64,000 bases of DNA, taken from NCBI RefSeq assembly GCF_900172375.1, contig NZ_FWFS01000006.1, positions 1 through 64,000 of the forward strand, written 5' to 3'. Source of the DNA: Aquimixticola soesokkakensis. GTDB taxonomy: Bacteria; Pseudomonadota; Alphaproteobacteria; Rhodobacterales; Rhodobacteraceae. The position numbers and the translations under genes are program-made. Below the pieces are notes generated by a model. The model saw only the letters and a list, made by a program, of their open reading frames with translations, did not search any database and had not been told where the DNA came from. This document shows, one piece after another, positions 32,934 through 41,647 of this stretch (position 1 is the first letter of the stretch; each line of letters opens with the position of its first letter).

Positions 32934-33365
32934 TCAGGCGATTTCTGCGTCGGTTTGCGCGCGGCTTTGCGCAGCGCGTTTGGCGCGGTCGTCCATGAAC
33001 TGGTCGAATTCTGCCTTGTCCTTGGCCGAGCGCAGGCGCTCCAGAAAGGCCTGGAAGGCCTCTTGTTCGTCTTCGAGGCGGCGCAATGTGTCCAGCTTGT
33101 AGGCGTCAAAGGCGCTGTTGCCCGAACTGCTGTAGGCGTTGCTGGTAAAGGAGGATGCGCGGGCGCGGCAGGGGCCGGATTTTTTGAACATGCGATTACT
33201 CCAGATCATATAGGCCAACAGGGCGAGGCCAAGGGGCCAGAAAAAGATGAAGCCCAAGACCATTGCGGCGATCCATGCGCCACGTCCTTTGGAATCAAGC
33301 CAGTTTTCAGTTTTGCCGAGCCAGCTTGTGGCGGGCAGGGATGCGGTGGAAATCGTATCGCTCAT
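32934..33365 (-). CDS. DUF2852 membrane protein
   Basis: 143 residues. One hydrophobic segment in the DUF2852 pattern, GAWIAAMVLGFIFFWPLGLALLAYMIWSNRMF (residues ~30-61), is followed by a Ser/Asn-rich linker. Then comes a long charged helix, LDTLRRLEDEQEAFQAFLER then LRSAKDKAEFDQFMDDRAKR, likely a coiled coil on the cytoplasmic side. Function is unknown. Its upstream region carries two copies of a GAATGT-N5-ACATTC type operator, suggesting control by a dedicated dimeric regulator. Confidence 0.87.
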   Translation of the reverse strand: MSDTISTASLPATSWLGKTENWLDSKGRGAWIAAMVLGFIFFWPLGLALLAYMIWSNRMFKKSGPCRARASSFTSNAYSSSGNSAFDAYKLDTLRRLEDEQEAFQAFLERLRSAKDKAEFDQFMDDRAKRAAQSRAQTDAEIA

Positions 33366-33428
33366 TTGGTGCCTTTCGGACTGTGCCGCGCCGGTTGGTG
33401 TTGATTGGGCCGGTTCGGGTGTTGATGT

Positions 33429-33502
33429 GAATGTCGTTTACATTCCCTAGATTGGCATTGCGGGCGACCTGCGCAAGTGTTCATGTGAATGTTTTTTACA
33501 TT
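33429..33502 (-). promoter_or_regulatory. Twin dyad operators upstream of the DUF2852 gene
   Basis: GAATGT-cgttt-ACATTC (33429-33445) and AATGT-ttttt-ACATT (33488-33502) share the context ATGTGAATGT and have centres 58 bp apart. Both lie in the 145-bp spacer between ybaK and the DUF2852 gene, so they should act on the latter. The binding protein is not identifiable from the window. Confidence 0.65.
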
Positions 33503-33510
33503 AAATGTAT

Positions 33511-33981
33511 TTACTGTGTGAAATCAGCTATTTGTGCGCTGGAAATTGACAATAAATCTTGGGGGGAGATGGCAAAGATATGGCGCGGCGTGCCTGCAGC
33601 CGCCCAGATTTCATCGAATCCCAACAGTTTGGGGTCGAAAAATATGACCGGCGGCACGAGATGGCCGATGGGGGCGACCCCGCCGATGGCAAAACCGGTT
33701 ACGCTGCGCACCCATTTTATGTCCGCGCGCTCCAGTGGCTCGCCCGCCACCTGCGCGGCTTTGGCAGGATCGACGCGGTTGCCCCCTGCGGTCACAAACA
33801 GGACGGCCTTATCCGAGGTTGCCCCCCGAAACAGGATGGACTTGGCGATTTGATCAAGGCAACAGCCCGCCTCTTGCGCGGCTTGGGCTGCGGTGCGGGT
33901 TTCGCCGCTCATTTCAATCGGGCGGCTGGCCACCTTTGCGCCATCGAGGGCGGCGATGACCCGTTTGAGGCTCTTGCTCAT
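33511..33981 (-). CDS. YbaK/EbsC-family aminoacyl-tRNA deacylase
   Basis: 156 residues from ATG 33981. The family pattern includes TRTAAQAAQEAGCCLDQIAKSILFRG with the conserved Lys, LFVTAGGNRVDPAKAAQVAG and SVTGFAIGGVAPIGH, the typical GGVxPxGH motif. Members hydrolyse mischarged tRNAs such as Cys-tRNA-Pro in trans. It is divergent from eda across a 240-bp spacer. Confidence 0.92.
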   Translation of the reverse strand: MSKSLKRVIAALDGAKVASRPIEMSGETRTAAQAAQEAGCCLDQIAKSILFRGATSDKAVLFVTAGGNRVDPAKAAQVAGEPLERADIKWVRSVTGFAIGGVAPIGHLVPPVIFFDPKLLGFDEIWAAAGTPRHIFAISPQDLLSISSAQIADFTQ

Positions 33982-34117
33982 GGCGACGGTCCTTGTAGTG
34001 TGTAAAAAACGGCGCGCCGACTTTGGCAAATCGCCCCTGCACTGTCCAGCGCTCGTCCAAGCGCGCGCAGGATCGCGCCGCGGTCGTAACGGGACAGGCG
34101 GACGGGGCTGTATTTGG

Positions 34118-34165
34118 GCAAATCCGGTTGATTTCTCTGTGGATTTGCGTCTAGTTAGCGCTAAC
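34118..34165 (+). promoter_or_regulatory. Inverted repeat and LacI-type operator upstream of eda
   Basis: GTTAGCGCTAAC (34154-34165) is a perfect 12-bp palindrome of the LacI-family kind, 57 bp before the eda start. It is the same sequence as the operators upstream of edd. Just before it GCAAATCC (34118-34125) and GGATTTGC (34141-34148) form a further dyad with a 15-nt spacer. Confidence 0.75.
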
Positions 34166-34221
34166 GGACTCACAGCCCTCCTTTCGTGTGAAAGGGGTGC
34201 GCCCTGCTCAAAGGATTTGCC

Positions 34222-34863
34222 ATGACCCCGCAAGAAGCCTCCGCCAAATCGCTTGAAATCTGCCAGTTGGCCCCCGTCGTTCCGGTGTTGATCGTCAATG
34301 ACGTGGCCCATGCGCGCCCCTTGGCCGAGGCCTTGGTCGCGGGCGGTTTGCCCGCCCTTGAAGTGACGCTGCGCACGCCGGCCGCCTTGGATGTGATCCG
34401 CGAAATGGCCAAAGTCGAGGGCGGCGTTGTGGGCGCAGGCACATTGCTGACCCCGCAAAACGTCAAGGATGCCGTTGCCGCGGGGGCAAAGTTCGGCGTT
34501 TCGCCCGGGCTGACCGACACGCTGTTGACCGCCTGCGAAGCGGCGGATTTGCCGCTTTTGCCCGGCACGGCCACGCCTTCGGATGTGATGAAGCTGCTTG
34601 AGCGCGGCTATACCACGATGAAATTTTTCCCCGCTGAAACCAATGGCGGCGCACCGGCGCTCAAGAACTTTTCCTCGCCCCTTGCTGCCGCGAAATTCTG
34701 CCCCACGGGGGGGATCTCGATGAAAAATGTGAACGATTACCTTGCCTTGCCCAATGTGCTGTGCTGCGGCGGCTCTTGGGTCGCGCCGGCGGCTTTGGTG
34801 GAGAAAGGTGACTGGAAAGCCATCGAGGAACTCGCCCGCGAGGCCGCAAGCCTCGGGCGCTGA
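34222..34863 (+). CDS. eda: 2-keto-3-deoxy-6-phosphogluconate aldolase
   Basis: 213 residues, the standard KDPG aldolase length. Motifs: VVPVLIVNDVAHARPLAEAL, GLPALEVTLRTPAALDVI with the catalytic Glu, GAGTLLTPQNVKDAVAAGAKF, LPLLPGTATPSDVMKLLERG and MKFFPAETNGG with the Schiff-base Lys. It splits KDPG into pyruvate and glyceraldehyde 3-phosphate, the last step of the Entner-Doudoroff pathway. edd is about 4 kb away on the other strand but has the same operator. A terminator follows at 34893. Confidence 0.96.
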   Translation: MTPQEASAKSLEICQLAPVVPVLIVNDVAHARPLAEALVAGGLPALEVTLRTPAALDVIREMAKVEGGVVGAGTLLTPQNVKDAVAAGAKFGVSPGLTDTLLTACEAADLPLLPGTATPSDVMKLLERGYTTMKFFPAETNGGAPALKNFSSPLAAAKFCPTGGISMKNVNDYLALPNVLCCGGSWVAPAALVEKGDWKAIEELAREAASLGR

Positions 34864-34892
34864 ACCGCCTTCGCTTTAGCGCAAATCATGCC

Positions 34893-34925
34893 AAACGGCG
34901 CTTCGATCTTGGGGCGCCGTTTTTT
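34893..34925 (+). terminator. Rho-independent terminator of eda
   Basis: AAACGGCGC (34893-34901) and GCGCCGTTT (34914-34922) form a perfect stem followed by TTT. It starts 30 bp after the eda stop codon. Confidence 0.9.
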
Positions 34926-34957
34926 ATCGCCGACATTGTGCGGGCGCGTTACAGGGG

Positions 34958-35476
34958 TTAGCCGGCCTGCGCACGGGTGGCAAAGCGCGCGATATAGGCA
35001 GCTTCGCGCGCGCTCAGCGGGCGCCCGTTGACGGTGTCGCTGTCGCGCGGCTCTGAAAGCTGCGCACCGGTTTGGGCCACCTGCGTCAGGGGCGCGATAT
35101 CTTGCGCGCTTTTGCGCCGCCGCTCGCGACCCGTGTAATCGTTCTGGCGGGCGTCGAAGTCATTCCAGAGGGCGGCGCTGCGCGCGCCGGTCCGGCAATA
35201 GGCGACAATCGGTTTGGGGATGACTTCGATTGCGGCCGAAAATTCGTTTTTCTGGACGTCGCTCAGGTCGGACAGCACGATGGGCAAATAGATCGCCACA
35301 ATCCCGTGCTGTTTGGCCATGGCGTCGATCTGGCGAAAGCTGGGTTGACCGGGTTCCTCGTCATCGGGACGGTTGCAAATGATGCTGCGATAGCCAAGGC
35401 CCGCAAGCTTGCCAATTTTATCGGGGTCGACCTGGGTCGAGATCGTGAACATCCCGTTCAAACGCTTGATTTTCAT
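34958..35476 (-). CDS. DUF442/TIGR01244 phosphatase-like protein
   Basis: 172 residues. The first ~110 residues follow the TIGR01244 pattern: FTISTQVDPDKIGKLAGLGY, IICNRPDDEEPGQPSF, and the Cys-X5-Arg loop VAYCRTGARSA with Cys94. This loop is that of protein-tyrosine-phosphatase-fold enzymes. In Rhizobium and Xylella the domain is part of the Blh sulfide-detoxification protein; here it stands alone. The charged C-terminal ~60 residues are not recognised. Its natural substrate is unknown. Confidence 0.85.
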   Translation of the reverse strand: MKIKRLNGMFTISTQVDPDKIGKLAGLGYRSIICNRPDDEEPGQPSFRQIDAMAKQHGIVAIYLPIVLSDLSDVQKNEFSAAIEVIPKPIVAYCRTGARSAALWNDFDARQNDYTGRERRRKSAQDIAPLTQVAQTGAQLSEPRDSDTVNGRPLSAREAAYIARFATRAQAG

Positions 35477-35647
35477 CCTGCTCTCCGCGTCAGGCGTCCC
35501 TTGGCAACACGGGAGCCGGTGCGAAAAGCCACGGGCGCGGTGCGAAACAGGGCACGTTACGTTACGGAGCCACCCTGCGACATCGGCCTTAAAGAAGCGC
35601 TAAAACACCTGTCTAAAACGGCATGAATGACAGCAATTTGAATAGGT

Positions 35648-35932
35648 TTATCCGCGTCCGGCCCGCCCGCCGCGCCGCGCGCGTGTCGCAGGGCGCAGCC
35701 CGTCGCGCAGGATCTGGGTCATCGGGTGATCCGCAGGTGCACGCCCCGCAAGCACCGCCAGAAGTCGCGTGATGGCGACATCGGGCGCGCTGCCCAGCGG
35801 CAATTTCAGTGCCCAATCCAGAAAGATGGAGCGCGCTTCACTGATGTGCAGCGAGTCGATCCGGTAGGCTTCGCGGATCAACCCGCTGGGGTCGATGTCG
35901 CGCAGCGCGTCGTCGGGACCATAATAGGACAT
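35648..35932 (-). CDS. Small conserved-looking hypothetical protein
   Basis: 94 residues from ATG 35932, with AGAGGAG upstream at good spacing. Sequence pattern: MSYYGPDDALRDIDPSGLIR, then EAYRIDSLHISEARSIFLDW, a helical core and a basic tail (RDGLRPATRARRGGRAGRG). I recall near-identical N-termini in other Rhodobacterales but no function. It lies 80 bp after nothing co-directional but upstream of no partner on this strand, so it is probably a single gene. Confidence 0.7.
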   Translation of the reverse strand: MSYYGPDDALRDIDPSGLIREAYRIDSLHISEARSIFLDWALKLPLGSAPDVAITRLLAVLAGRAPADHPMTQILRDGLRPATRARRGGRAGRG

Positions 35933-36011
35933 GTCGCAACTCCTCTCGGGGCGGTGGCGCTTTGCTCGAAGCTGTGTGATAGGCCCTGCGCCGCGCAAGG
36001 GCAAGCGCGCC

Positions 36012-38849
36012 TTAGCGCGGGGGAACATCCGGGGACGTATCTGGGGGCGTATCTGGGGCCGTATCTGGTGGCGCATCTGGTGGCGGGGGCAAAAGCTGCG
36101 CAATCAGCGCGCCGGTCTGTGTGGTTGCGGTGGCGATGCGCGCGGCCAAAGCGTCGATGCTGGTCACGCCGGCGGCGCGCGCGACAAAGTCGCGGCCCTG
36201 CACGCCGACCAGATCGGGGTCGAAACGCTCGCCGCTAAGCAGGCGCGCGCTCGATTGCAGGGTCCACATCAGCCGGTAGGCCTCGCCCAGCTGATCCGCC
36301 TGCGCGCGCGTCAGCCAACCGATGTCAACGCCAGCCTCCAGCTGCGCATAGACACAGCTTTGCGGGGAATGGGCCATCAGGGCGCAGGCTTCGGCGGTCA
36401 GTTCGATATCCATCAGCCGGCCCGCGCCATTCTTCGGGTCCCAGACCGAATGGGCCGGTTTGGCACTGGCAAGGCGCGCGCGCATCGTGGCGGTGTCGGT
36501 GCGCGTCATCGCGGGGGCGCCCTTGGCGTTCAGAATGGCGCGCCGCCGCTCTTCAACGGCTGCGCGCAGTGCCGGCGCGCCCGCGACGGGGGTGGCGCGG
36601 GTCAGCGCCAGATGTTCCCAGGTCCACGCCTCTTCCCGCTGATAGCGCTCGAAGGCGGCAAGCGAGGTTGCCACGGGCCCCTGTTTGCCCGAGGGGCGCA
36701 GGCGCATATCGACCTCGTAGAGCTTGCCTTCGGCCATGGGAACGGTGAGGGCCGTGATCAGCGCTTGGGTGAAGCGGGCGTAGTAGCTGCGCGTGGGCAG
36801 GGGGCGTTTGCCATCCGAGGCCTCGATCCCTTCCGCATCGTAAATCACGATCATGTCCAGATCGGAGGCGGCGGTCAGGCGTCCCGCCCCGAGCGATCCC
36901 ATGCCCAGCACCATCGCGCCATTGCCCGGCGGCGCGCCGTGTTTGGCGGCAAACATGTCGCGCACCACCGGAAAGATGCCATCGACACAGGCGCGCGCCA
37001 GATCGGCATATTGGCGGCCCGCCTGGTCGGCGTCGATCAGGCCGCGCAGCTGGTGCACGCCGGTGCGAAAGTGCCATTCACGCGCCCAGCGGCGGGTCAT
37101 GTCCAGCTTGGCCTCATAGTCGTCACATCGCGCCAGCGCACGACCCAGATCGCCCGTCAGCGTCGCCAGATCGGGCCAGGGTTCGAAAAAACTGCCCCCG
37201 ATAACGGCGTCCAGAACATCGGCGTTGCGCGACAGGTAGCGCGCCAGATGCGGGGCGGTGCCCGCGATGTCGAGGATCAGATCGACCAGTGGGGGGTTGG
37301 CTTCGAAGAGAGCAAAAAGCTGAACGCCCGAGGGCAGCCCTTTGAGAAAGCCGTCCAGATGGGTGAGCGCATCGAGCGGTGCGTCCAATGCTTGCAGGCG
37401 GCGGTAGAGGTCGGGCTTGAGGCGGTCGAAAATCGCGCGCGCGCGCTCGGAACGCAGGCAGGGATAGCTGGTCCAGCGGTCGGTGATGACCTTCATTTCC
37501 GCCGGAAGCTGCGGCGCGGGGGCGGGGGCGGTCGGGGCGAAATAATCCTCCGTCAGCGCGCCCACCCGTTCCACCCGCTCAAGAATGTCGCGCCGCAGGC
37601 TGGCGACATCCGTGTCCATAAACGCGGCGAGACGCGCGAAGTCTTCGGGGGCGGTCGGCAGGCAATGGGTCTGTGCATCACGCAGCATTTGCAGGCGGTG
37701 TTCGACCTCGCGGTGGGCGCGGTAATCCCGGGTCAGACTCTGGGCGACATCCTGGGTGATCCAGTTTTTATGCGCGAGGGCGGCAAGCCCGTCCACGGTG
37801 GCGCGTGCGCGCAAGGAGGGATCGCGCCCGCCGGCTACCAACTGGCGGGTCTGGGTGAAAAACTCGATTTCGCGGATGCCCCCCGCGCCGAGTTTCATGT
37901 TGTGCCCCTCCAGCTGCAACGGACCGCCGAGGCCTTTGTGATCACGGATTTTGCGCCGCATATCAAAGGTGTCGTCGATGGCGGCAAAATCGAGGTGCTT
38001 GCGCCACACGAAGGGCGTCAGGCGTTCGAGGAACTGCGCGCCCGCCTGCATGTCGCCCGCACAGGCGCGCGCTTTGATGAAGGCGGCGCGTTCCCAGGTG
38101 CGGCCCACGCTTTCGTAGTAGCGCTCGGCGGCCTCCATCGCGAAACAGACCGGCGTCACCGAAGGGTCGGGGCGCAGCCGCAGATCGGTGCGAAACACAT
38201 AGCCGCCCTCGGTGAGGTCACTCAGCAGCGCCATCGCGGCGCGGGTGGCACGGATGAAACCGGCGCGCGCGTCCATCTGGTCACCGCGCTCGAAGCGGCT
38301 TTCGTCAAACAGGCAGATCAGGTCGATGTCGGAAGAATAATTGAGCTCGAAGGCCCCCATTTTGCCCATCGCCATTGCCGTCATTCCGCCCGCCGTGGCC
38401 GCGTCATCTGCATGGGCACCGGGAATTTTGCCGCGCCGGATTTCATGGGCCACGCGGGTGGTCAGGGCTGTGTGTGTCGCCTGATCGGCCAGCCGCGTCA
38501 GCGCGCGGGTCACCGCCTCAAGTGACCAGACGCCCCCCAGATCGCACAGACCCGCCAGCAGCGCGATGCGCCGCTTGGCGCTGCGCAAACCGGCGCTGAC
38601 CGCATCGCCCTCAAGCTGCGAAATCCGGGTCAGTTCCGCGTCCAGGGCCGCCTCGGGTGCCTGCAGCGCGGGGACGATCCACGCGGCTTCGCGGGCGATC
38701 AGCCCAGCCAGATAGGGGGCGCAGCCCGCCGCACCGGCGACCAAATCGCTGAGCGGGCCGGTCAAATCCGGCGTCAGCGCACGGGCATCCGCGCCGCGAT
38801 CGGGGTCAAAGGGGCGGGGCAGGCGGGTGAGGCGTGAAGCAGTATCCAT
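36012..38849 (-). CDS. glnE: Glutamine synthetase adenylyltransferase/deadenylase
   Basis: 945 residues from ATG 38849, giving MDTASRLTRLPRPFDPDRG, the usual GlnE start. A TTG at 38885 preceded by GAGGG would add 12 residues. Two nucleotidyltransferase domains are visible: the N-terminal deadenylase core GAFELNYSSDIDLICLFDES, and the C-terminal adenylylase core GSLGAGRLTAASDLDMIVIYD, both with the G-S-x-D-x-D type active site. It switches glutamine synthetase off and on by AMP transfer in answer to PII. The C-terminus is a Pro/Asp-rich tail made by a 12-bp tandem repeat. Confidence 0.95.
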   Translation of the reverse strand: MDTASRLTRLPRPFDPDRGADARALTPDLTGPLSDLVAGAAGCAPYLAGLIAREAAWIVPALQAPEAALDAELTRISQLEGDAVSAGLRSAKRRIALLAGLCDLGGVWSLEAVTRALTRLADQATHTALTTRVAHEIRRGKIPGAHADDAATAGGMTAMAMGKMGAFELNYSSDIDLICLFDESRFERGDQMDARAGFIRATRAAMALLSDLTEGGYVFRTDLRLRPDPSVTPVCFAMEAAERYYESVGRTWERAAFIKARACAGDMQAGAQFLERLTPFVWRKHLDFAAIDDTFDMRRKIRDHKGLGGPLQLEGHNMKLGAGGIREIEFFTQTRQLVAGGRDPSLRARATVDGLAALAHKNWITQDVAQSLTRDYRAHREVEHRLQMLRDAQTHCLPTAPEDFARLAAFMDTDVASLRRDILERVERVGALTEDYFAPTAPAPAPQLPAEMKVITDRWTSYPCLRSERARAIFDRLKPDLYRRLQALDAPLDALTHLDGFLKGLPSGVQLFALFEANPPLVDLILDIAGTAPHLARYLSRNADVLDAVIGGSFFEPWPDLATLTGDLGRALARCDDYEAKLDMTRRWAREWHFRTGVHQLRGLIDADQAGRQYADLARACVDGIFPVVRDMFAAKHGAPPGNGAMVLGMGSLGAGRLTAASDLDMIVIYDAEGIEASDGKRPLPTRSYYARFTQALITALTVPMAEGKLYEVDMRLRPSGKQGPVATSLAAFERYQREEAWTWEHLALTRATPVAGAPALRAAVEERRRAILNAKGAPAMTRTDTATMRARLASAKPAHSVWDPKNGAGRLMDIELTAEACALMAHSPQSCVYAQLEAGVDIGWLTRAQADQLGEAYRLMWTLQSSARLLSGERFDPDLVGVQGRDFVARAAGVTSIDALAARIATATTQTGALIAQLLPPPPDAPPDTAPDTPPDTSPDVPPR
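36036..36083 (-). repeat. 12-bp tandem repeat encoding the Pro/Asp tail of GlnE
   Basis: Four 12-bp units (CGTATCTGGGGG-like on the plus strand) encode PPDAPPDTAPDTPPDTSPDVPP just before the stop codon. Unit length is a multiple of three, so copy-number changes would only alter tail length. Confidence 0.9.
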
Positions 38850-38897
38850 GCCCCGCAGACTGTCGCGGGGCAGGGGTGTTTGCAAGAGCCCTCAGGC

Positions 38898-40703
38898 CTA
38901 GAGGATCGAACAGGCGCCTTCGGTGGCGTTGCCCGCATTGTTGCGAAACAGCGAGAACATTTCGCGCCCGATGCCGAACTGGTTGCCGCTCAGATCGGCC
39001 ACAACAGGGTCGCGGCTGTCGAAATCGGCTTCCAGCACTTCCAGCACGCCCGAGGTCGCATCGACGCGCACCAGATCGCCGTCGCGCAGCCGCGCAAGCG
39101 GCCCGCCCATGGCCGCCTCTGGGGCGACGTGGATACAGGCGGGAACCTTGCCCGATGCGCCTGACATGCGACCATCGGTGACCAGCGCCATTTTCAGCCC
39201 GCGGTCCTGCAAGACCGACAGGGTGGGTGTCAGCGAATGCAGCTCGGGCATGCCGTTGGCGCGCGGCCCCTGGAAGCGGACCACAACCACGGTGTCTTCG
39301 GTAAATTCACCCGCCTGAAACGCTGTTTTGACGTCTTTTTGATCGTGGAAAATGCGGCATTTCGCTTCGATGACGTGTTTTTCCGGCGCGACAGCGGAGA
39401 CTTTCATCACCCCGCGTCCGAGATTGCCCTTGAGTTCTTTCAAACCGCCGGTGGGCTGGAAGGGATCAGAGGCCGGGCGCAGGATCTTGTCGTTCAGGCT
39501 TTCGCGGGTGCCCTCCACAAAGGTGAGCTCGCCGTTGATCATTTTGGGGTCGCGCGCGTAGCCCGACAGGCCCTCGCCCATCACGGTCTTGACGTCTTCA
39601 TGCATCAACCCCGCATCCAGCAGCTCGCCGATCATATAGCCAAGCCCGCCCGCGGCGTGGAAGTGATTCACATCGGCCAGACCGTTGGGATAGACTTTGG
39701 CCATCAGGGGCACGACCGAGGAAAGATCGGAGAAGTCCTGCAAATCCAGAAGGATGCCCGAAGCGCGCGCCATGGCCGGCAGGTGCAGCACAAGGTTGGT
39801 GGAGCCGCCCGTCGCCATCAGCCCGACCAATCCGTTGACATAGGCCTTTTCGTCGAGAATGCGGCCCACGGGGATGAAATCATTGCCAAGGGCCGTGATT
39901 TCCAGCGCGCGTTTGGCGGCCTGTTTGGTGAGGGCATCGCGCAATTCGGTGAAGGGGTTGACGAAAGACGCGCCGGGCAGGTGCAGGCCCATGACCTCCA
40001 TCAGCATCTGGTTGGTGTTGGCGGTGCCGTAAAACGTGCAGGTGCCCGAGCCGTGGTAGGACGCCATTTCAGCCTCCATCAGGCCCTTGCGGTCGATTTC
40101 ACCGGTCGCAAACAGGTTGCGGATGCGCGCTTTTTCGTCGTTGGGCAGGCCGGAGGTCATCGGACCGGCGGGCACGAACACCGAAGGAATATGTCCAAAG
40201 GTCGCAGCCGCCATGATCAGGCCGGGAACGATCTTGTCGCAGACACCCAGATAGAGAGCCGAGTCAAAACAGTTGTGCGACATGGCAATGCCTGCCGCCA
40301 GCGCGATCGTGTCGCGCGAGAACAGCGACAATTCCATGCCCGGCTGGCCTTGGGTCACACCGTCACACATCGCGGGCACACCGCCGGCGACCTGGGCGGT
40401 GGCACCGGCTTCGCGCGCGGCCTCACGGATCAGTTCGGGGTAGGATTCATAGGGTTTGTGGGCCGACAGCATGTCATTATAGGCCGTCACAATGCCAAGG
40501 TTGGCGGCACGCCCTTCGGCCAGCGTCGCTTTGTCATCCGCCATTGCGGCATAGGCGTGGGCTTGGTTGCCGCACGAAAGGTGCGCGCGCACCGGACCGG
40601 CCGCGGCGGCTTGGTCAAGGCGTTCAAGATAGGCGCGGCGGGTATCACGCGAGCGTTCGGTGATCCGTGCGGTGACATCGGCAAGAGTGGCATTGAGGGT
40701 CAT
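38898..40703 (-). CDS. edd: Phosphogluconate dehydratase
   Basis: 601 residues from ATG 40703 ([20 protein letters not shown]), the standard Edd length. Family motifs: [20 protein letters not shown] and [20 protein letters not shown], holding Cys ligands of the [4Fe-4S] cluster; [40 protein letters not shown]; and [20 protein letters not shown]. It dehydrates 6-phosphogluconate to KDPG. It is followed 48 bp later by glnE on the same strand, possibly in one transcript. Two palindromic operators shared with eda lie 63-96 bp upstream. Confidence 0.96.
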   Translation of the reverse strand: MTLNATLADVTARITERSRDTRRAYLERLDQAAAAGPVRAHLSCGNQAHAYAAMADDKATLAEGRAANLGIVTAYNDMLSAHKPYESYPELIREAAREAGATAQVAGGVPAMCDGVTQGQPGMELSLFSRDTIALAAGIAMSHNCFDSALYLGVCDKIVPGLIMAAATFGHIPSVFVPAGPMTSGLPNDEKARIRNLFATGEIDRKGLMEAEMASYHGSGTCTFYGTANTNQMLMEVMGLHLPGASFVNPFTELRDALTKQAAKRALEITALGNDFIPVGRILDEKAYVNGLVGLMATGGSTNLVLHLPAMARASGILLDLQDFSDLSSVVPLMAKVYPNGLADVNHFHAAGGLGYMIGELLDAGLMHEDVKTVMGEGLSGYARDPKMINGELTFVEGTRESLNDKILRPASDPFQPTGGLKELKGNLGRGVMKVSAVAPEKHVIEAKCRIFHDQKDVKTAFQAGEFTEDTVVVVRFQGPRANGMPELHSLTPTLSVLQDRGLKMALVTDGRMSGASGKVPACIHVAPEAAMGGPLARLRDGDLVRVDATSGVLEVLEADFDSRDPVVADLSGNQFGIGREMFSLFRNNAGNATEGACSIL

Positions 40704-40765
40704 AAGGAGGGCCTTCCCGTAGACGACTGTTTCAGGCTGCTGTTTGTGTGATCCCAGCCTACGCT

Positions 40766-40799
40766 CGTTAGCGCTAACGTGCAAGTGATAGCGCTAACA
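40766..40799 (-). promoter_or_regulatory. Twin LacI-type operators upstream of edd
   Basis: CGTTAGCGCTAACG (40766-40779, perfect palindrome) and TGATAGCGCTAACA (40786-40799, one mismatch) have centres exactly 20 bp apart, two helical turns. The same core precedes eda. In Rhodobacter sphaeroides the LacI-family protein CceR controls these pathway genes, and is the natural candidate. Confidence 0.8.
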
Positions 40800-41276
40800 T
40801 ATTCGGTGGCTTGCGTCGGATTGCCATGGTTTCGGCGCGGTTTGGGGCGCGGGCGGGCCGCTGCGGCGGATTTTCAGGCGCGCAAAAATCCGGCAAGGGC
40901 GCGTAGAGCGCGCGCGACGAGTCGTTCTGGACGCACCCTGCGCGGCTAAGGGGCGGCGGGGCTTTCGCACTTGGGTTGCAAAACGTGGTGAAGCTATGCG
41001 CTCGCAGTCGGGCGGCTAGTCTCAGGGCGCAAGGCTGAAAAGGGTTTGGGTCGCAGGATTTGCGCAAGTTACTGTTTTTGCTTAATTAACAATTTGGAAA
41101 CTTGCTTTGCTGCAACTGCATAGCGGGCATACGGCATTGGCTGTGGTGAGGCGCGCGCACCGGGCGTAATGTCATCTCAAGGCAGCGCAGATGCGCAGCA
41201 CCCACATAAACCAACCGCCAAAACGGCCCGCAGGGCGACGGTAAACACCGGACTGGCGATCAAAAGGATTAAAGAT
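40800..41276. other. Spacer between edd and a small plus-strand gene
   Basis: No gene is supported in 40800-41276. Positions 41070-41120 are AT-rich and probably hold the promoter of the small gene at 41277; 40840-41030 is G+C-rich without clear structure. Confidence 0.45.
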
Positions 41277-41423
41277 ATGTACACGCCTTTGAACACTGCA
41301 GACGTTGAACTCCAAGCACGCCAAATGCGCGCTGCGGCCATGCGTTCCTTTGCCGTTCTGGTCAGCGCCAAGTTGCGCGATCTGTTCTCCGTGTCCCCCA
41401 AAGGTGCGCATAAAGCCGCCTAA
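41277..41423 (+). CDS. Small protein of 48 residues, function unknown
   Basis: The ATG at 41277 follows AAAAGGATTAAAGAT, a usable ribosome site. The product (MYTPLNTADVELQARQMRAA then AMRSFAVLVSAKLRDLFSVS) is a basic, amphipathic-helical peptide with no signal sequence. Similar short proteins beginning M-Y/F-x-P-L-x-x-x-x-x-E-x-x-ARQMRA seem familiar to me from other Rhodobacterales, but I know no function. A terminator follows about 110 bp downstream. A longer in-frame extension from 41169 is possible but has no good start signal. Confidence 0.6.
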   Translation: MYTPLNTADVELQARQMRAAAMRSFAVLVSAKLRDLFSVSPKGAHKAA

Positions 41424-41530
41424 GGTCAGATCACACAGGGGTCAACAGGGGCCAACGACGCTTTGGGTTTTGGCCCGTGTGTCTGCGAGAACCGTGTGTC
41501 TGAAAGACCGGTGTGACTACACGAACCGTG

Positions 41531-41561
41531 AAAAATCCTGGGCATCCTGCCCGGGATTTTT
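41531..41561 (+). terminator. Rho-independent terminator
   Basis: AAAAATCC-t-GGGC, loop atcct, GCCC-g-GGATTTTT: a stem of 13 positions with one G-T type pair and a T-run. It would end the transcript of the 48-residue protein; the A-run also makes it usable from the other strand. Confidence 0.85.
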
Positions 41562-41647
41562 GCGTTTTTAACCCTAATTTTGCCATGCTTGTTAACCATG
41601 ATGTCCTCAACGGATGGAAAATCCGCAGCGAAGGACAGGAGAGCAGT

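Noticed and set aside
33421-33510. PpsR-type photosynthesis operator
   Set aside because: TGT and ACA occur but 11 bp apart instead of 12, and the symmetric core AATGT-N5-ACATT explains both copies better; no photosynthesis genes are near.
35931-38525. 864-codon plus-strand frame opposite glnE
   Set aside because: Antisense shadow; glnE has both nucleotidyltransferase motifs.
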